Positions 15,888 through 25,012 of a stretch of DNA of 64,000 nt are shown one piece after another (position 1 is the first letter of the stretch; every line of letters starts with the position of its first letter). Origin of the DNA: Sinosporangium album (GTDB lineage: Bacteria; Actinomycetota; Actinomycetes; Streptosporangiales; Streptosporangiaceae); assembly GCF_900100605.1 (NCBI RefSeq), contig NZ_FNCN01000004.1:62001-126000 (forward strand). Reading direction: 5' to 3'. A program made the translations under genes and the position numbers. Below the pieces are notes generated by a model. The model was not told the DNA's origin and ran no database searches. It worked only from the letters and a program-made list of their open reading frames with translations.

Positions 15888-18143
15888 CTATTCGACCGGC
15901 GTGATCGGACGTTCGTCGCCGAAGTTCCGGTCGAAGCGGCGGTCGGCTCCGTTTTCGCCCTGGCTGTCGGCGTCGCCGCCGTCCCCGTCGCCGCCACCGG
16001 TGTCGATGTCGCCGTCTCCGCCGTTCCTCGGCTCTTTCTTGACCGGTTTGGGGGCGCAGGAGCTGGCGCAGCCGCCGAAGCGCGCCATGTTGACCGGAAC
16101 GAACGAGGTGGCCCGGGTGCCGGCGAGTGCGGCCCGCATCGACTCCACCCAGACCGGGCCGGCGATGGACGAGCCGTACATGTGGGTGTAGGACGTGCCG
16201 CCGATGGTCACGTTGGTGAGGTCGTGGGTGAAGGCGCCTCGGGTGTCGCCGATGCTGACGGCTGCGGCGAGGTCGGGCGTGTAGCCGGCGAACCAGGCGG
16301 CGGTGTAGTCGTCGGTCGTGCCGGTCTTGCCCGCCGCGTCACGGCCGATGTTGCCCTTGTCGCGCATGGTGCCCTTGGTGAACACCCCGGACAGGATGTG
16401 GTTGGCCGCGTCGGCGACCTCCGGGTCCAGGACCTCTTTGCACTTCGGCTTGTAGGTCTTGGTCTTGCCGTCCCTCTCGCGGATCTCGGTGATCGCCATC
16501 GGCTCGCAGTACTTTCCGCGCGCCGCGATGGTGGCGTAGGAGTTGGCGACGGTGACGGGATCGGACTCGTTGACGCCGAGCGTGAAGGTCTCGACTTGCT
16601 CAAGTTTCTCGCCGTTGGCCCGCTTCATCCCCAGTTTCTCGGCGGTCTTGACGGTGTCGCAGAGACCGACCCTCTGCTGGAGCTGCATGAAGAAGGTGTT
16701 GACGGAGTTCCAGGTGCCGGTCTGCAGGTTCTGGAAGCCGCCGCCGCCTTCGCTGGAGTTTCTGACGGGGTGGCCGGGGATGCCGACCAGGTTGTTCTTG
16801 CAGTCCCGGAAGGCGCTCGCGCTGGGAGCGTAGTAGACGTTTCCCGAGGAGAAGCCGTCGCTGAGCTTCATGCCCTTTTCGAGCGCGGCGACGAGGGTGT
16901 AGACCTTGGCCGTCGACCCCGTCTGGAAGCCGATGGCACCGCCGTGGGCCTCGTCGGCGACCACGTTGTAGCCCATCTCGTTTTTCTTGCCCTTGTTGCC
17001 GTAGGTACGGCTGGCCGCCATGGCCCTGATCTCGCCCGTGCCGGGCACGATCATGGCTTCGGAGACGACGGGTTTGTCCGAGGGGTAGGCGTACTTCCTG
17101 ATGGCCTTTTCGGCGGCCTTCTGCATCTTCGGGTCGAGCGTGGTCTTGATGGTGAGGCCGCCCCTGACGAGGCGCCTCTCGCGCTCTTCCGGGGTCTTGC
17201 CGAACTGCCGGTTGTTGAGGATCTCGTACCGCGTGTACATGCAGAAGTACGCGTACTTGCTCTGCTCGCACCCGCCCGGCATCTCGGTGTCCTTCCAACC
17301 GAGTTTGCGCTTCTTCGCCGCTTCGGCCTCCTCCTTGCTGATCTTCTTCAGCTCGGCCATGCGGTCCAGGACGAGGTTGCGCCGGTCCTGTAGGCGCTTG
17401 CGTTGCGCCTTGCTGACGTTGGGGTCGGTGCTCGACGGGTTCTGTACGGCTGCCGCCAGCGTCGCCGCCTCGTGCAGTTCGAGCTTGGACGCGGGCTTGT
17501 CGAAGAAGCGCTTGGACGCGGCCTGGATGCCGTGGGCGCCGGCGCCGAAGTAGGCGATGTTCAGGTAGCGCTCAAGGATCTGGTCCTTGGTGTACTTCTG
17601 TTCGATCGCCATCGCGTGGCGGAGTTCGTTGAGCTTGCGGGTCAGGCTGGCTTCGACCGCGGCGTCCTGGTCTTCCTTGTTCTCGGCCGCGTTGACGAGC
17701 ACCTGCTTGACGTACTGCTGGGTGATCGACGAGCCGCCCTCGGTGATGCCGCCGCTGGTGAGGTTCTTGACGAGCGCGCGGAGTGTGCCTTCGAGGTCGA
17801 TCGCGCCGTGCTCGTAGAACCTGAAGTCCTCGATCGCGATGATCGCCTGTTGCATGATCGGCGCGACCTGGTCGAGAGAGACCGACTCCCGGTTCTCGTA
17901 GTAGAACTGCGCGAACTTCTTGCCGTTCACGTCGAGGATTTCGGTCACCTGGGGGAGCGGAGGCTCTTCCAGCTCCTCCGGCTGTAGTCGTAGGTCTTCT
18001 GTCGCGGATTTGACGGCGATGCCGGCGCCGCCGACCGCAGGCAAGGCCACAGCAGCGGCCAGTACGCCCGCGGCGCCTCCCGCGGCGATGAGCCGTACGA
18101 GAGTTGTGACCGCTGATGCCCGAACTTTGCCTGTAGCTTGCAC
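15888..18143 (-). CDS. class A penicillin-binding protein (transglycosylase-transpeptidase)
   Basis: A 751-residue bifunctional peptidoglycan synthase. It has a short cytoplasmic N-terminus, one membrane segment (residues ~12-45), a GT51 transglycosylase domain with Glu105 in AIEDFRFYEHG and GGSSITQQYVKQVL, and a transpeptidase domain with Ser410 of GSTAK, Ser480 of SVN and Lys606 of KTGTT. The tail is low-complexity Gly/Asp (GGDGDIDTGGGDGDGGDADS). There is no PASTA domain, unlike many PonA2-type relatives, including the M. tuberculosis protein as I recall it. The start is GTG 18143 with a weak ribosome-binding site. It is divergent from wblA and shares a 259-bp promoter region; the gene order matches ponA2-whiB4 in mycobacteria. 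Confidence 0.93.
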   Translation of the reverse strand: MQATGKVRASAVTTLVRLIAAGGAAGVLAAAVALPAVGGAGIAVKSATEDLRLQPEELEEPPLPQVTEILDVNGKKFAQFYYENRESVSLDQVAPIMQQAIIAIEDFRFYEHGAIDLEGTLRALVKNLTSGGITEGGSSITQQYVKQVLVNAAENKEDQDAAVEASLTRKLNELRHAMAIEQKYTKDQILERYLNIAYFGAGAHGIQAASKRFFDKPASKLELHEAATLAAAVQNPSSTDPNVSKAQRKRLQDRRNLVLDRMAELKKISKEEAEAAKKRKLGWKDTEMPGGCEQSKYAYFCMYTRYEILNNRQFGKTPEERERRLVRGGLTIKTTLDPKMQKAAEKAIRKYAYPSDKPVVSEAMIVPGTGEIRAMAASRTYGNKGKKNEMGYNVVADEAHGGAIGFQTGSTAKVYTLVAALEKGMKLSDGFSSGNVYYAPSASAFRDCKNNLVGIPGHPVRNSSEGGGGFQNLQTGTWNSVNTFFMQLQQRVGLCDTVKTAEKLGMKRANGEKLEQVETFTLGVNESDPVTVANSYATIAARGKYCEPMAITEIRERDGKTKTYKPKCKEVLDPEVADAANHILSGVFTKGTMRDKGNIGRDAAGKTGTTDDYTAAWFAGYTPDLAAAVSIGDTRGAFTHDLTNVTIGGTSYTHMYGSSIAGPVWVESMRAALAGTRATSFVPVNMARFGGCASSCAPKPVKKEPRNGGDGDIDTGGGDGDGGDADSQGENGADRRFDRNFGDERPITPVE

Positions 18144-18402
18144 GAGACCAAGGGTACGCGGGCTCCCTGACTCAATCGGTACTCAAAGTCCATTTCGCCT
18201 TGACCAGTCCCTGCCATCGGGGGGTGACTAGTCATTCCCGGCCACATGATCCCGGATGACCACACGGGAAATTGGCCCGACTGGGGCTGTCGGCGGGAAC
18301 GCCTGGTTGCGTACGTTCTCCTCTGCGGCAACTGAATACGGAGGCTCGACGCCCGCGCCCGTCGGCCGAAACGACTGACCACCTAAGGGGAGTGGGGTCG
18401 AA

Positions 18403-18699
18403 ATGTGGATCACGGATTGGACCTCCCGTGCCGCCTGTCGAGGTGCGGACCCGGATGCTCTGTTCGTCCAGGGTGCCGCCCAGAACAGGGCGAAGCTCAT
18501 CTGCCGAGGATGCCCGGTCCGTACCGAATGCCTGGCCGATGCGTTGGACAATCGCATCGAGTTCGGGGTCTGGGGCGGGATGACCGAGCGGGAACGACGT
18601 GCGTTGCTTCGGCGGCGACCGGATGTCGCATCGTGGCGCGACTTGCTTGAGTCGGCCAAGGAGGAATACGAGCGGACCAATGAGCTGATAGCGGGTTGA
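18403..18699 (+). CDS. wblA: WhiB-family iron-sulfur regulator, WblA/WhiB4 class
   Basis: A 98-residue protein from ATG 18403 (GGGGAG upstream). Four cysteines in C-x21-C-x2-C-x5-C spacing (Cys12, 34, 37, 43) bind a 4Fe-4S cluster, followed by the FGVWGGMTERERRALL turn and a basic tail for DNA contact. The block DALFVQGAAQNRAK is what I recall as distinctive of WblA of Streptomyces and WhiB4 of mycobacteria, which control antibiotic production, sporulation and oxidative-stress genes with sigma factor partners. Its neighbours (PBP on one side, paired ArsA-like ATPases on the other) are the same as around wblA/whiB4 elsewhere, supporting orthology. Confidence 0.9.
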   Translation: MWITDWTSRAACRGADPDALFVQGAAQNRAKLICRGCPVRTECLADALDNRIEFGVWGGMTERERRALLRRRPDVASWRDLLESAKEEYERTNELIAG

Positions 18700-18857
18700 C
18701 TTTGACCCGGGTTCGGCTCGGCCCGCGCTCAGGCGAGCACCTCACGCCCGCGCCCGGTCCCACCGAACCCTGAACCCCGGGCCTGTACGGCCGGCGCCGC
18801 ATTTCCGCGGCGACGCGTCACCTGCTGTGTGCCGTGCCGTACAGGCTCATCCACCTC

Positions 18858-20015
18858 TCACCCGACCGCGCGCGTGCCCTTCGGCGCCTCGGCGAGCATT
18901 TCGCCGATCTGCCGCAATCCGTCGAGGTCATGCACATCCTCAGCCATGGCAGGCACTTGAGTGACAGGCACGGTCGGGTGAGCCGAGATGAAGTGTTCTT
19001 GTTCGCGGGCTTCGCGAGCCGCCAGCTGCATACGGCCGGTGTGCAGGCGCAGCACCGCCGCGGTCAGCTCGTGTTCGCCTCGCGCTTCGAGCTCTTCGGC
19101 CGCTGCGGCGCTGCGCGCCGCCGACAGAGACGTCGCGGGCGTCCTGTGGACCCGATTCACCACGAGGCCGGCGAGGGGCATGCGCTCCTCCGCCAGCCTC
19201 TCCACGAAATACGAGGCTTCGCGCATCGCGTCGCGTTCCGGCGCGGCCACCACCAGGAACGCGGTGCCGGGCGCCTGAAGCAGTTGGTAAGTCTGATCGG
19301 CCCGCTGCCGGAAGCCGCCGAAGACGGCGTCGAGTGCCGAGACGAACGTCTGGATGTCTTTCAGCACATTGGCCCCGAGCACCTTCGTCAGCACCCCGGC
19401 CACCAGCCCGAATCCGGCGTTGAGCAGTTTGAACGCGCTGCGCCCCCCGGCCTTGGCGGGCGCGGTGAGCAGGCGGATGAACCTTCCGTCAAGGAATCGC
19501 CCGAGACGTTCGGGCGCGTCGAGAAAGTCCAGCGCCGACCGGGAGGGCGGGGTGTCGACGATGATCAGGTCCCACTCGTCGGACCGCCTGAGCTGCCCGA
19601 GTTTCTCCATGGCCATGTATTCCTGCGTGCCGGAGAAGCTCGACGACAGCGACTGGTAGAACGGGTTCGACAGGATCTGCTTGGCCCGCTCCGGGTCGGC
19701 GTGCGCCTCGATGATCTCGTCGAACGTGCGCTTCATGTCGAGCATCATCGCGTGCAGCTCGCCCGGCCCGTCGACGCCGGCGACCCGGCGCGGCACGTTG
19801 TCCAGGTGGGTCAGGCCCATCGACTGGGCGAGCCTGCGGGCGGGGTCCACCGTGAGCACGACGACCGACCTGCCGTGTTCGGCGGCCCGCAGCCCGAGCG
19901 CCGCCGCGGTGGTCGTCTTGCCGACGCCGCCAGCGCCGCAGCAGACGATGATGCGGGTGCGCGGGTCGGCCAGGATGGCGTCGGTGTGAAGCACCGGTGC
20001 TGATTTGACACTCAT
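18858..20015 (-). CDS. ArsA/Get3-like ATPase, second of a pair
   Basis: The start is ATG 20015, giving 385 residues. A P-loop GGVGKTTTAAALG sits near residue 30 and is followed by switch motifs VVLTVDPARRLAQ and LIIVDTPPSRSALDF. A long helical middle region (FIRLLTAPAKAGGRSAFKLL, FGGFRQRADQTYQLLQAP) is typical of the mycobacterial Rv3680-type protein. No Cys-rich arsenite site or CxxC zinc motif is visible, so arsenic transport is unlikely despite the family name. The gene follows its paralogue by 37 bases, which suggests a heterodimeric ATPase. Mycobacterial counterparts have been tied to metabolic and oxidative stress, consistent with the WblA neighbour. Confidence 0.88.
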   Translation of the reverse strand: MSVKSAPVLHTDAILADPRTRIIVCCGAGGVGKTTTAAALGLRAAEHGRSVVVLTVDPARRLAQSMGLTHLDNVPRRVAGVDGPGELHAMMLDMKRTFDEIIEAHADPERAKQILSNPFYQSLSSSFSGTQEYMAMEKLGQLRRSDEWDLIIVDTPPSRSALDFLDAPERLGRFLDGRFIRLLTAPAKAGGRSAFKLLNAGFGLVAGVLTKVLGANVLKDIQTFVSALDAVFGGFRQRADQTYQLLQAPGTAFLVVAAPERDAMREASYFVERLAEERMPLAGLVVNRVHRTPATSLSAARSAAAAEELEARGEHELTAAVLRLHTGRMQLAAREAREQEHFISAHPTVPVTQVPAMAEDVHDLDGLRQIGEMLAEAPKGTRAVG

Positions 20016-20052
20016 ATCCGCTTCTCCGACTCGCCGGTCGCCAGCTGTACGT

Positions 20053-21066
20053 TCACGCCGCGCCCTGCGCCCGTATGGCCTCGGCGAGCTCATAGAGCCC
20101 CGCCAGGTCGACCCCGTCGGCCAGTAGAGGCAGTTCGTAGCGCGGCAGGTGGGCGCCGGCCAGCGTGCGTCTCTCGCGGCGCTCAAGCGCGGTACGGCGG
20201 GCGTGGTCGGCCACCTCGGCGGTGAGCGCCTCGGCGAGGGACTCGGCCATCGCCGAGGCGTTGCCGCTGTCGGCCAGTCCGACGGCCTTGAGGCCGAGCG
20301 CCAGCTCGGCCGCGTCGAAGTGGCCCTTGGCCGCGGCGTCCAAGGTCGCCTTGGCGAACAGCGGCGGTCGCGTCATGTTGATGAAGATGCCGCCCGGCCG
20401 GAGGCGTGCCTCGCGGAGCTCGGCGATGCCGTCGAGGGTCTCCTGGACCGGCATCTCCTCAAGCAGGGTGACGAAGTGGACCCGCGTCTCGGGCGAGGCC
20501 ATGACGCCGCGCACGAGGTCGGCGTGGTTCTTGATCGGACCGAGCCGCGCCAGCCCCGCGACCTCGGAGGTGACGTTGAGAAAACGGGCGATGCGCCCGG
20601 TCGGGGGCGCATCGAGCACGACCGCGTCGTAGACGCGGCGGCCGTTCTTGCCGCGCCGCCGTACGGCCTCGCTCGTCTTGCCTGTGACAAGGACATCGCG
20701 CAGCCCCGGGGCGATCGTGGTCGCGAAGTCGACCACGCCCATCTTGGTAAGGGCCTTGCCCGCCCGGCGCATGCCGTAGAACATCTCCAGGTATTCGAGC
20801 ATGGCCTCTTCAGGGTCCACGGCCAGCGCGAACACGTCGCCCCCGCCGGGGGCGACGGCGATCTTGCGCTCCTCGTAGGGAAGCGGCGGCAGGTCGAAGA
20901 CCTGGGCGATGCCCTGGCGCCCCTCGACCTCGACAAGTAGGACCTTGCGGCCTTCGGCCGCAAGAGCCAGCGCGAGAGCGGCGGCCACCGTGGTCTTCCC
21001 GGTGCCGCCCTTGCCGGTGACGACATGCAGCCGTACGCCGTCCCAGTCGGTGTCGCGAGCGCTCAC
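20053..21066 (-). CDS. ArsA/Get3-like ATPase, first of a pair
   Basis: The start is GTG 21066, giving 337 residues. The N-terminal deviant Walker A motif GKGGTGKTTVAAALA lies at residues ~18-32; LLVEVEGRQGIAQVF and AVVLDAPPTGRIARFL supply the switch regions. The middle has LEYLEMFYGMRRAGKALTKM and PGLRDVLVTGKTSEAVRR. It is a clear but distant paralogue of the following gene and probably works with it. The C-terminus LLADGVDLAGLYELAEAIRA aligns with the end of the partner (EDVHDLDGLRQIGEMLAEA). It is divergent from the DUF4177-RidA-NUDIX-MBL operon. Confidence 0.88.
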   Translation of the reverse strand: MSARDTDWDGVRLHVVTGKGGTGKTTVAAALALALAAEGRKVLLVEVEGRQGIAQVFDLPPLPYEERKIAVAPGGGDVFALAVDPEEAMLEYLEMFYGMRRAGKALTKMGVVDFATTIAPGLRDVLVTGKTSEAVRRRGKNGRRVYDAVVLDAPPTGRIARFLNVTSEVAGLARLGPIKNHADLVRGVMASPETRVHFVTLLEEMPVQETLDGIAELREARLRPGGIFINMTRPPLFAKATLDAAAKGHFDAAELALGLKAVGLADSGNASAMAESLAEALTAEVADHARRTALERRERRTLAGAHLPRYELPLLADGVDLAGLYELAEAIRAQGAA

Positions 21067-21183
21067 ATTTCGAAGGCTACCGAACGGTCGTCGGGTGCCT
21101 TCGCCGACGGTCTTTGAAATGGCTCACACCGGGTGCGGCCTCGGCTACCGATGGGATAGCGGCATCCCGTTAGTGTGTGCCAC

Positions 21184-21339
21184 ATGAAGAAATGGGAATA
21201 CCTGACGGCGCCGTTGCTGATCCACAACACGAAGATGATCTTGGATAACTTCGGTGCCGACGGCTGGGAGCTCGTGCAGATCGTGCAGGGCGCGACCCCG
21301 GAGCAGCTCGTAGCCTACTTCAAGCGGGAGAAGGCGTGA
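21184..21339 (+). CDS. DUF4177 family small protein
   Basis: A 51-residue frame from ATG 21184 reads MKKWEYLTAPLLIHNTKMIL, then the DNFGADGWELVQIVQ block and a tail ending VAYFKREKA. The pattern 'KWEY...L...LN..G.DGWELV.' is the DUF4177 signature of actinomycete proteins found at this locus (I recall Rv3678A in M. tuberculosis). Its stop overlaps the next start by four bases (GTGA), coupling it to the RidA protein. Function unknown. Confidence 0.85.
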   Translation: MKKWEYLTAPLLIHNTKMILDNFGADGWELVQIVQGATPEQLVAYFKREKA

Positions 21340-21794
21340 CGCCCGAGGAGCGCCTCGCCGCGCTGGGCCTGGAGCTCCCCGAGGTGGTCGCCCCGCTCGC
21401 GGCGTATCTGCCCGCGGTGCGCACCGGCGACTACGTCTACACCTCGGGGCAGCTCGCCATGGTCGGCGGCAAGCTGGAGGTGACCGGCAAGGTCGGCGCC
21501 GAGGTGACGCCGGAGGTCGCCGCCGAGCAGGCCCGCATCTGCGCGTTGAACGGGTTGGCGGCGATCGCGTCCGTCGCGGGCGGCCTGTCCAACATCACGC
21601 GCATCGTCAAGGTCGTCGTGTTCGTGGCTAGCGCGCCGGGCTTCACGGGCCAGCCGGCCGTGGGCAACGGTGCCAGCGAGCTGCTGGCCGAGGTTCTCGG
21701 CGAGGCCGGCAGGCACGCGCGCAGCGCCGTCGGGGTGGCGGTCCTGCCGCTGGACGCCCCCGTCGAGGTGGAATTCGTGGCCGAGGTGCGCTGA
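21336..21794 (+). CDS. RidA-family (YjgF/YER057c/UK114) protein
   Basis: A 152-residue protein starting at GTG 21336 within the preceding stop. RidA-type motifs are AVRTGDYVYTSGQLAMVGGK at the front, VAAEQARICALNGLAAIASV in the middle, and ITRIVKVVVFVASAPGFTGQ followed by GRHARSAVGVAVLPLDAPVE at the end. The Arg of 'ARSAVGV' is the residue that in true RidA enzymes binds the 2-aminoacrylate-type imine substrate, so an enamine/imine deaminase activity that protects PLP enzymes is plausible. This RidA subgroup lies between DUF4177 and NUDIX genes in many actinomycetes. Confidence 0.88.
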   Translation: MTPEERLAALGLELPEVVAPLAAYLPAVRTGDYVYTSGQLAMVGGKLEVTGKVGAEVTPEVAAEQARICALNGLAAIASVAGGLSNITRIVKVVVFVASAPGFTGQPAVGNGASELLAEVLGEAGRHARSAVGVAVLPLDAPVEVEFVAEVR

Positions 21795-22619
21795 ATGGAA
21801 GGGGTCCCGCTCGCGGGCGAGTTCGTCTCGCGTGCCCGCGACATCATGGCCGGCAGGCTGGCCCCGGTGGCGGCGCGCGACGCCGCGACCGTGGTTCTGC
21901 TGCGTGAAGGGCTTGAGGTCTACCTGCTGCGCCGCAGGGCCGAAATGGCCTTCGCGGCCGGAGCCTACGTGTTCCCCGGCGGCTCCGTGGACGAGCGGGA
22001 CAAAGATCACGGCGTCGCGTGGGCGGGACCCTCGCCGCGGGAGTGGGGCGACGTCCTGCACGCCGACGCCAAGACCGCGCAGGGGCTCGTGTGCGCAGCC
22101 GTACGCGAGACCTTCGAGGAGTCCGGGGTCCTGCTCGCGGGCTCCGGACCGGATTCGGTGGTCGCCGACACGACCGGGGACGACTGGGAGGCCGAGCGGC
22201 TGGCGCTGATCGACCGGTCACTGTCGTTCGCCGAGTTCCTCGACCGGCGAGGTCTGGTGCTCCGTTCCGACCTGCTCAAGGCGTGGGGGCACTGGATCAC
22301 GCCGGAGGTCGAGGACAGGCGGTTCGACACCAGGTTCTTCGCCGCCGCCCTGCCGCCGGGGCAGCGCACCCGCGACGTGGGCGGTGAGGCCGACAAGGTC
22401 ACGTGGCTCTCACCGGCCGAGGCGCTGGCCCGCGCGGAGGACGGGGAGATCTACCTCATGCCGCCGACCTTCACGACGCTGTCCGAGCTGTCGGGCTACG
22501 CGAAGGTCGCGGAGGTGCTCGCGGCCGAACGCACGATCAAGGCCTTCCTTCCACAGGCCGTAGAGATCGACGGGGAGATGCGGTTGATCATCCCGGGTGA
22601 GGACTACAGACGACCATGA
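21795..22619 (+). CDS. NUDIX hydrolase
   Basis: The ATG at 21795 directly follows the RidA stop. The protein has 274 residues with N-terminal strands AATVVLLREGLEVYLLRRR and FPGGSVDERD, then a long insertion before the Nudix helix (CAAVRETFEESGVLL), a layout like the NUDT19/acyl-CoA diphosphatase group. An extended middle region (RRGLVLRSDLLKAWGHWITP, RFDTRFFAAALPPGQRTRD) is also typical of that group. The likely reaction is hydrolysis of a nucleoside-diphosphate-linked substrate such as an acyl-CoA or NAD(H) derivative; the exact substrate is unknown. Its stop overlaps the next ATG by four bases. Confidence 0.87.
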   Translation: MEGVPLAGEFVSRARDIMAGRLAPVAARDAATVVLLREGLEVYLLRRRAEMAFAAGAYVFPGGSVDERDKDHGVAWAGPSPREWGDVLHADAKTAQGLVCAAVRETFEESGVLLAGSGPDSVVADTTGDDWEAERLALIDRSLSFAEFLDRRGLVLRSDLLKAWGHWITPEVEDRRFDTRFFAAALPPGQRTRDVGGEADKVTWLSPAEALARAEDGEIYLMPPTFTTLSELSGYAKVAEVLAAERTIKAFLPQAVEIDGEMRLIIPGEDYRRP

Positions 22620-23425
22620 ACAGCCCCGAGGGAGCGCGTACGGCGCACGCCGTCAACATCCTCGCCCCCAACCCGTCGGTCATGACGCTCGACGGCACCA
22701 ACACGTGGGTGGTGGGAGCGGGGGAGTCGGTGATCGTGATCGATCCCGGCCCGCTCGACGAGATCCACCTGCGGCGTGTCGCGGCGCATGTCGGTGACCG
22801 CCGCGTGGAGTCGATCCTGCTCACGCACGGCCACGACGACCATAGCGGCGGCGCGCGGCGTTTCGCCGAGCTGACGGGCGCGCCGGTCAGGGCGGCCGAC
22901 CCCCGCCACAGGCTGGGGGAGGAGGGGCTGGCCGAGGGGGATGTGGTCGCCGTCGGCGACGCCGAACTTCACGTCTACGCAACCCCGGGGCACACGTTCG
23001 ACTCGGTGTGCCTCTGGCTGCCGCACGACCGGGCGCTGTTCACCGGTGACACCGTGCTCGGCCGGGGCACGACCGTGATCGCCCCCGAAGGGGACCTGGC
23101 CGACTATCTGCGCACGTTGGACCGCCTGCGTGAGCTGGTGGGCTCCCTCGCGGCCGACGTGCTCCTGCCGGGACACGGCCCGGTGGTGGCCGACCCGGAG
23201 GCGGTCGTCGCCGCCTACGTGGCGCACCGGCGCGAACGGCTGGCGCAGATCAGGGCGGCCCAGGCGCTCGGAGCCGTGACGCCGCGCGAGGTCGTCGAGA
23301 TCGTCTACGCGGACGTGGATCGGACGCTGTGGCCCGCAGCCGAGATGTCGGTGCGGGCCCAGCTCGCCTACCTCGAAGGACGCTCCGAGGCGCCCGTGGA
23401 AGGACGCCTCAGAGGACATCTTTAA
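22616..23425 (+). CDS. metallo-beta-lactamase-fold hydrolase (LACTB2/glyoxalase II-like)
   Basis: A 269-residue protein whose ATG overlaps the NUDIX stop. The zinc site is explicit: LLTHGHDDHSGGARRF, then VYATPGHTFDSVCLW and LFTGDTVLGRGTTVI, with a final LLPGHGPVVADP. A C-terminal winged-helix-like tail (VTPREVVEIVYADVDRTLWP) matches the LACTB2 subgroup, whose members include RNases and thioesterases. It is the last gene of the DUF4177-RidA-NUDIX-MBL operon and converges on the Crp-type gene 22 bases away. Activity on RNA or on a thioester is inferred only from the family. Confidence 0.88.
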   Translation: MNSPEGARTAHAVNILAPNPSVMTLDGTNTWVVGAGESVIVIDPGPLDEIHLRRVAAHVGDRRVESILLTHGHDDHSGGARRFAELTGAPVRAADPRHRLGEEGLAEGDVVAVGDAELHVYATPGHTFDSVCLWLPHDRALFTGDTVLGRGTTVIAPEGDLADYLRTLDRLRELVGSLAADVLLPGHGPVVADPEAVVAAYVAHRRERLAQIRAAQALGAVTPREVVEIVYADVDRTLWPAAEMSVRAQLAYLEGRSEAPVEGRLRGHL

Positions 23426-23447
23426 GGGCGTCTCGAAGGACGCCGGG

Positions 23448-24128
23448 TCACCGTGAGCGGTTGTGCAGCCGCTCGGTGTCCATGATGACCACGGCCTTGG
23501 CCTCGATGCGCAGCCATCCACGCTGGGCGAAGTCGGCGAGGGCCTTGTTGACCGTCTCCCGGGAGGCGCCCACGAGCTGGGCCAGCTCCTCCTGGGTCAG
23601 GTCGTGGTGGACGCGGAGCCCGTCCTCGGTGCGTGTGCCGAACCGCTCCGCCAGGTCCAGCAGGGCCTTGGCGACCCGGCCGGGCACGTCGGTGAAGACC
23701 AGGTCGGCCAGCACGTCGTTGGTGCGCCTCAGCCGCTGGGCCAGGGCCCGCAGGAGATGCAGGGCGACTTCGGGCCGTCCTGTCAGCCAGGGGCGGAGGT
23801 CGTCGTGGCCGAGCCCGGCCAGGCGGACGTCGGTCAACGCGATGGCTGACGCCGTACGTGGTCGTGGGTCGAAAAGGGAGAGTTCGCCGAACATCTCGCC
23901 TGGCCCCAGCACGCTCAACAGGTTCTCCCTGCCGTCAGGAGCCGTGCGCGATAGTTTGATCTTACCCTCCAGCACCACGTAGAGCCGGTCGCCGGTCTCG
24001 TTCTCGCTGAAGAGCGTCTGTCCCTTGGACAGCGCGACCTCGGTGATGCTCGTGCGCAGCGCGGCTGCGCCCTCACGATCGAGAGCGGCGAACAGGGGGG
24101 CCTTGCCCAGCACGTCGTCGGTGTTCAC
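23448..24128 (-). CDS. crp: Crp/Fnr-family transcription regulator
   Basis: The start is GTG 24128 after GAGGAGG; 226 residues. The cyclic-nucleotide-binding barrel (KGQTLFSENETGDRLYVVLE, GPGEMFGELSLFDPRPRTAS) includes the Glu and Arg that in true Crp bind cAMP (FGELS...PRTAS). A dimerisation helix (VALHLLRALAQRLRRTND) and a winged HTH (LTQEELAQLVGASRETVNKA) follow. This is the actinomycete Crp (Rv3676, SCO3571 in my recollection), a cAMP receptor controlling resuscitation, germination and secondary metabolism. It is divergent from nth, and the 77-bp spacer must hold both promoters. Confidence 0.92.
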   Translation of the reverse strand: MNTDDVLGKAPLFAALDREGAAALRTSITEVALSKGQTLFSENETGDRLYVVLEGKIKLSRTAPDGRENLLSVLGPGEMFGELSLFDPRPRTASAIALTDVRLAGLGHDDLRPWLTGRPEVALHLLRALAQRLRRTNDVLADLVFTDVPGRVAKALLDLAERFGTRTEDGLRVHHDLTQEELAQLVGASRETVNKALADFAQRGWLRIEAKAVVIMDTERLHNRSR

Positions 24129-24205
24129 TCCTGCCTCCTCTGCAAGCCATTGTGACGCACGCCATCGGGCGGGTCATGGGGAGGCTGTGCGCATAGGCTG
24201 TCCGG

Positions 24206-24931
24206 GTGCCCCGCAAAGCTCTCAACTCCGCCGCTGGCGAGTCCCGGCTGGCCCTTGTCCGCCGTGCCCGTCGTATGAATCGGATACTGGCGGAAACCTA
24301 CCCTGATGCCCACTGTGAGCTTGATTTCGGCAACCCGCTCGAACTGCTGGTCGCCACGATTCTCTCGGCGCAGTGTACGGACAAAAGGGTAAATATGGTT
24401 ACTCCAACCCTTTTCGCGAAGTATCGGACAGTTGAAGATTACGCCGGGGCCGACCGTGCCGAGCTTGAAGAGATCATCCGATCCACCGGGTTCTTCCGCG
24501 CTAAGACCACCAGCATCATCGGCATGGCCCAGGCCGTCTGCGTCCGCTACGGCGGCCTGGTGCCCGGCCGCCTCAAGGACCTCGTCACGCTTCCCGGAGT
24601 CGGACGAAAAACCGCCAACGTGGTGCTCGGCAACGCCTTCGGCGTGCCCGGCATCACCGTGGACACCCACTTCCAGCGGCTCACCCGCCGCTTCGGATGG
24701 ACCACCGAGACCGACCCGGTCAAGATCGAGCACGCTGTCGGCGCACTCATCCCGAAACGGGAGTGGACCGTCATGTCCCATCGGCTCATCTGGCACGGCC
24801 GCCGCATGTGCATCGCGCGCAAGCCCGCCTGCGGCGTGTGCCCCCTCGCCGCCCTCTGCCCGTCGTACGGCACAGGCCCCACAGATCCGGACCTCGCGGC
24901 CAAGCTCGTCCGCTCGGGCCCCTTCTCGTAA
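24206..24931 (+). CDS. nth: endonuclease III (DNA glycosylase/AP lyase)
   Basis: A 241-residue base-excision repair enzyme removing oxidised pyrimidines. It has the helix-hairpin-helix [20 protein letters not shown], whose Lys is the Schiff-base nucleophile, the catalytic Asp in [10 protein letters not shown], and the 4Fe-4S ligands in C-x6-C-x2-C-x5-C ([17 protein letters not shown]). The start is GTG 24206. The position next to crp and a CoA pyrophosphatase gene is the conserved actinomycete arrangement; mycobacteria carry a thioredoxin-like gene (Rv3673c) between the latter two that is absent here. Confidence 0.95.
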   Translation: MPRKALNSAAGESRLALVRRARRMNRILAETYPDAHCELDFGNPLELLVATILSAQCTDKRVNMVTPTLFAKYRTVEDYAGADRAELEEIIRSTGFFRAKTTSIIGMAQAVCVRYGGLVPGRLKDLVTLPGVGRKTANVVLGNAFGVPGITVDTHFQRLTRRFGWTTETDPVKIEHAVGALIPKREWTVMSHRLIWHGRRMCIARKPACGVCPLAALCPSYGTGPTDPDLAAKLVRSGPFS

Positions 24932-25012
24932 GCGTCCGGCCCCCGAGGCCCCACGGCGTACGGCGAGGGCTTCGGGCACCCCTACACTTCGGTCATCTTC
25001 GAAAGGCGCCCT

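Noticed and set aside
15870-17393. Plus-strand frame of 507 codons opposite the penicillin-binding protein
   Set aside because: Val/Gly/Asp-rich shadow of a well-supported gene.
18858-21066. Arsenic-resistance operon from two ArsA-like ATPases
   Set aside because: No ArsB, ArsR or ArsC and no arsenite-binding Cys triad; the conserved wblA-linked pair explains them better.
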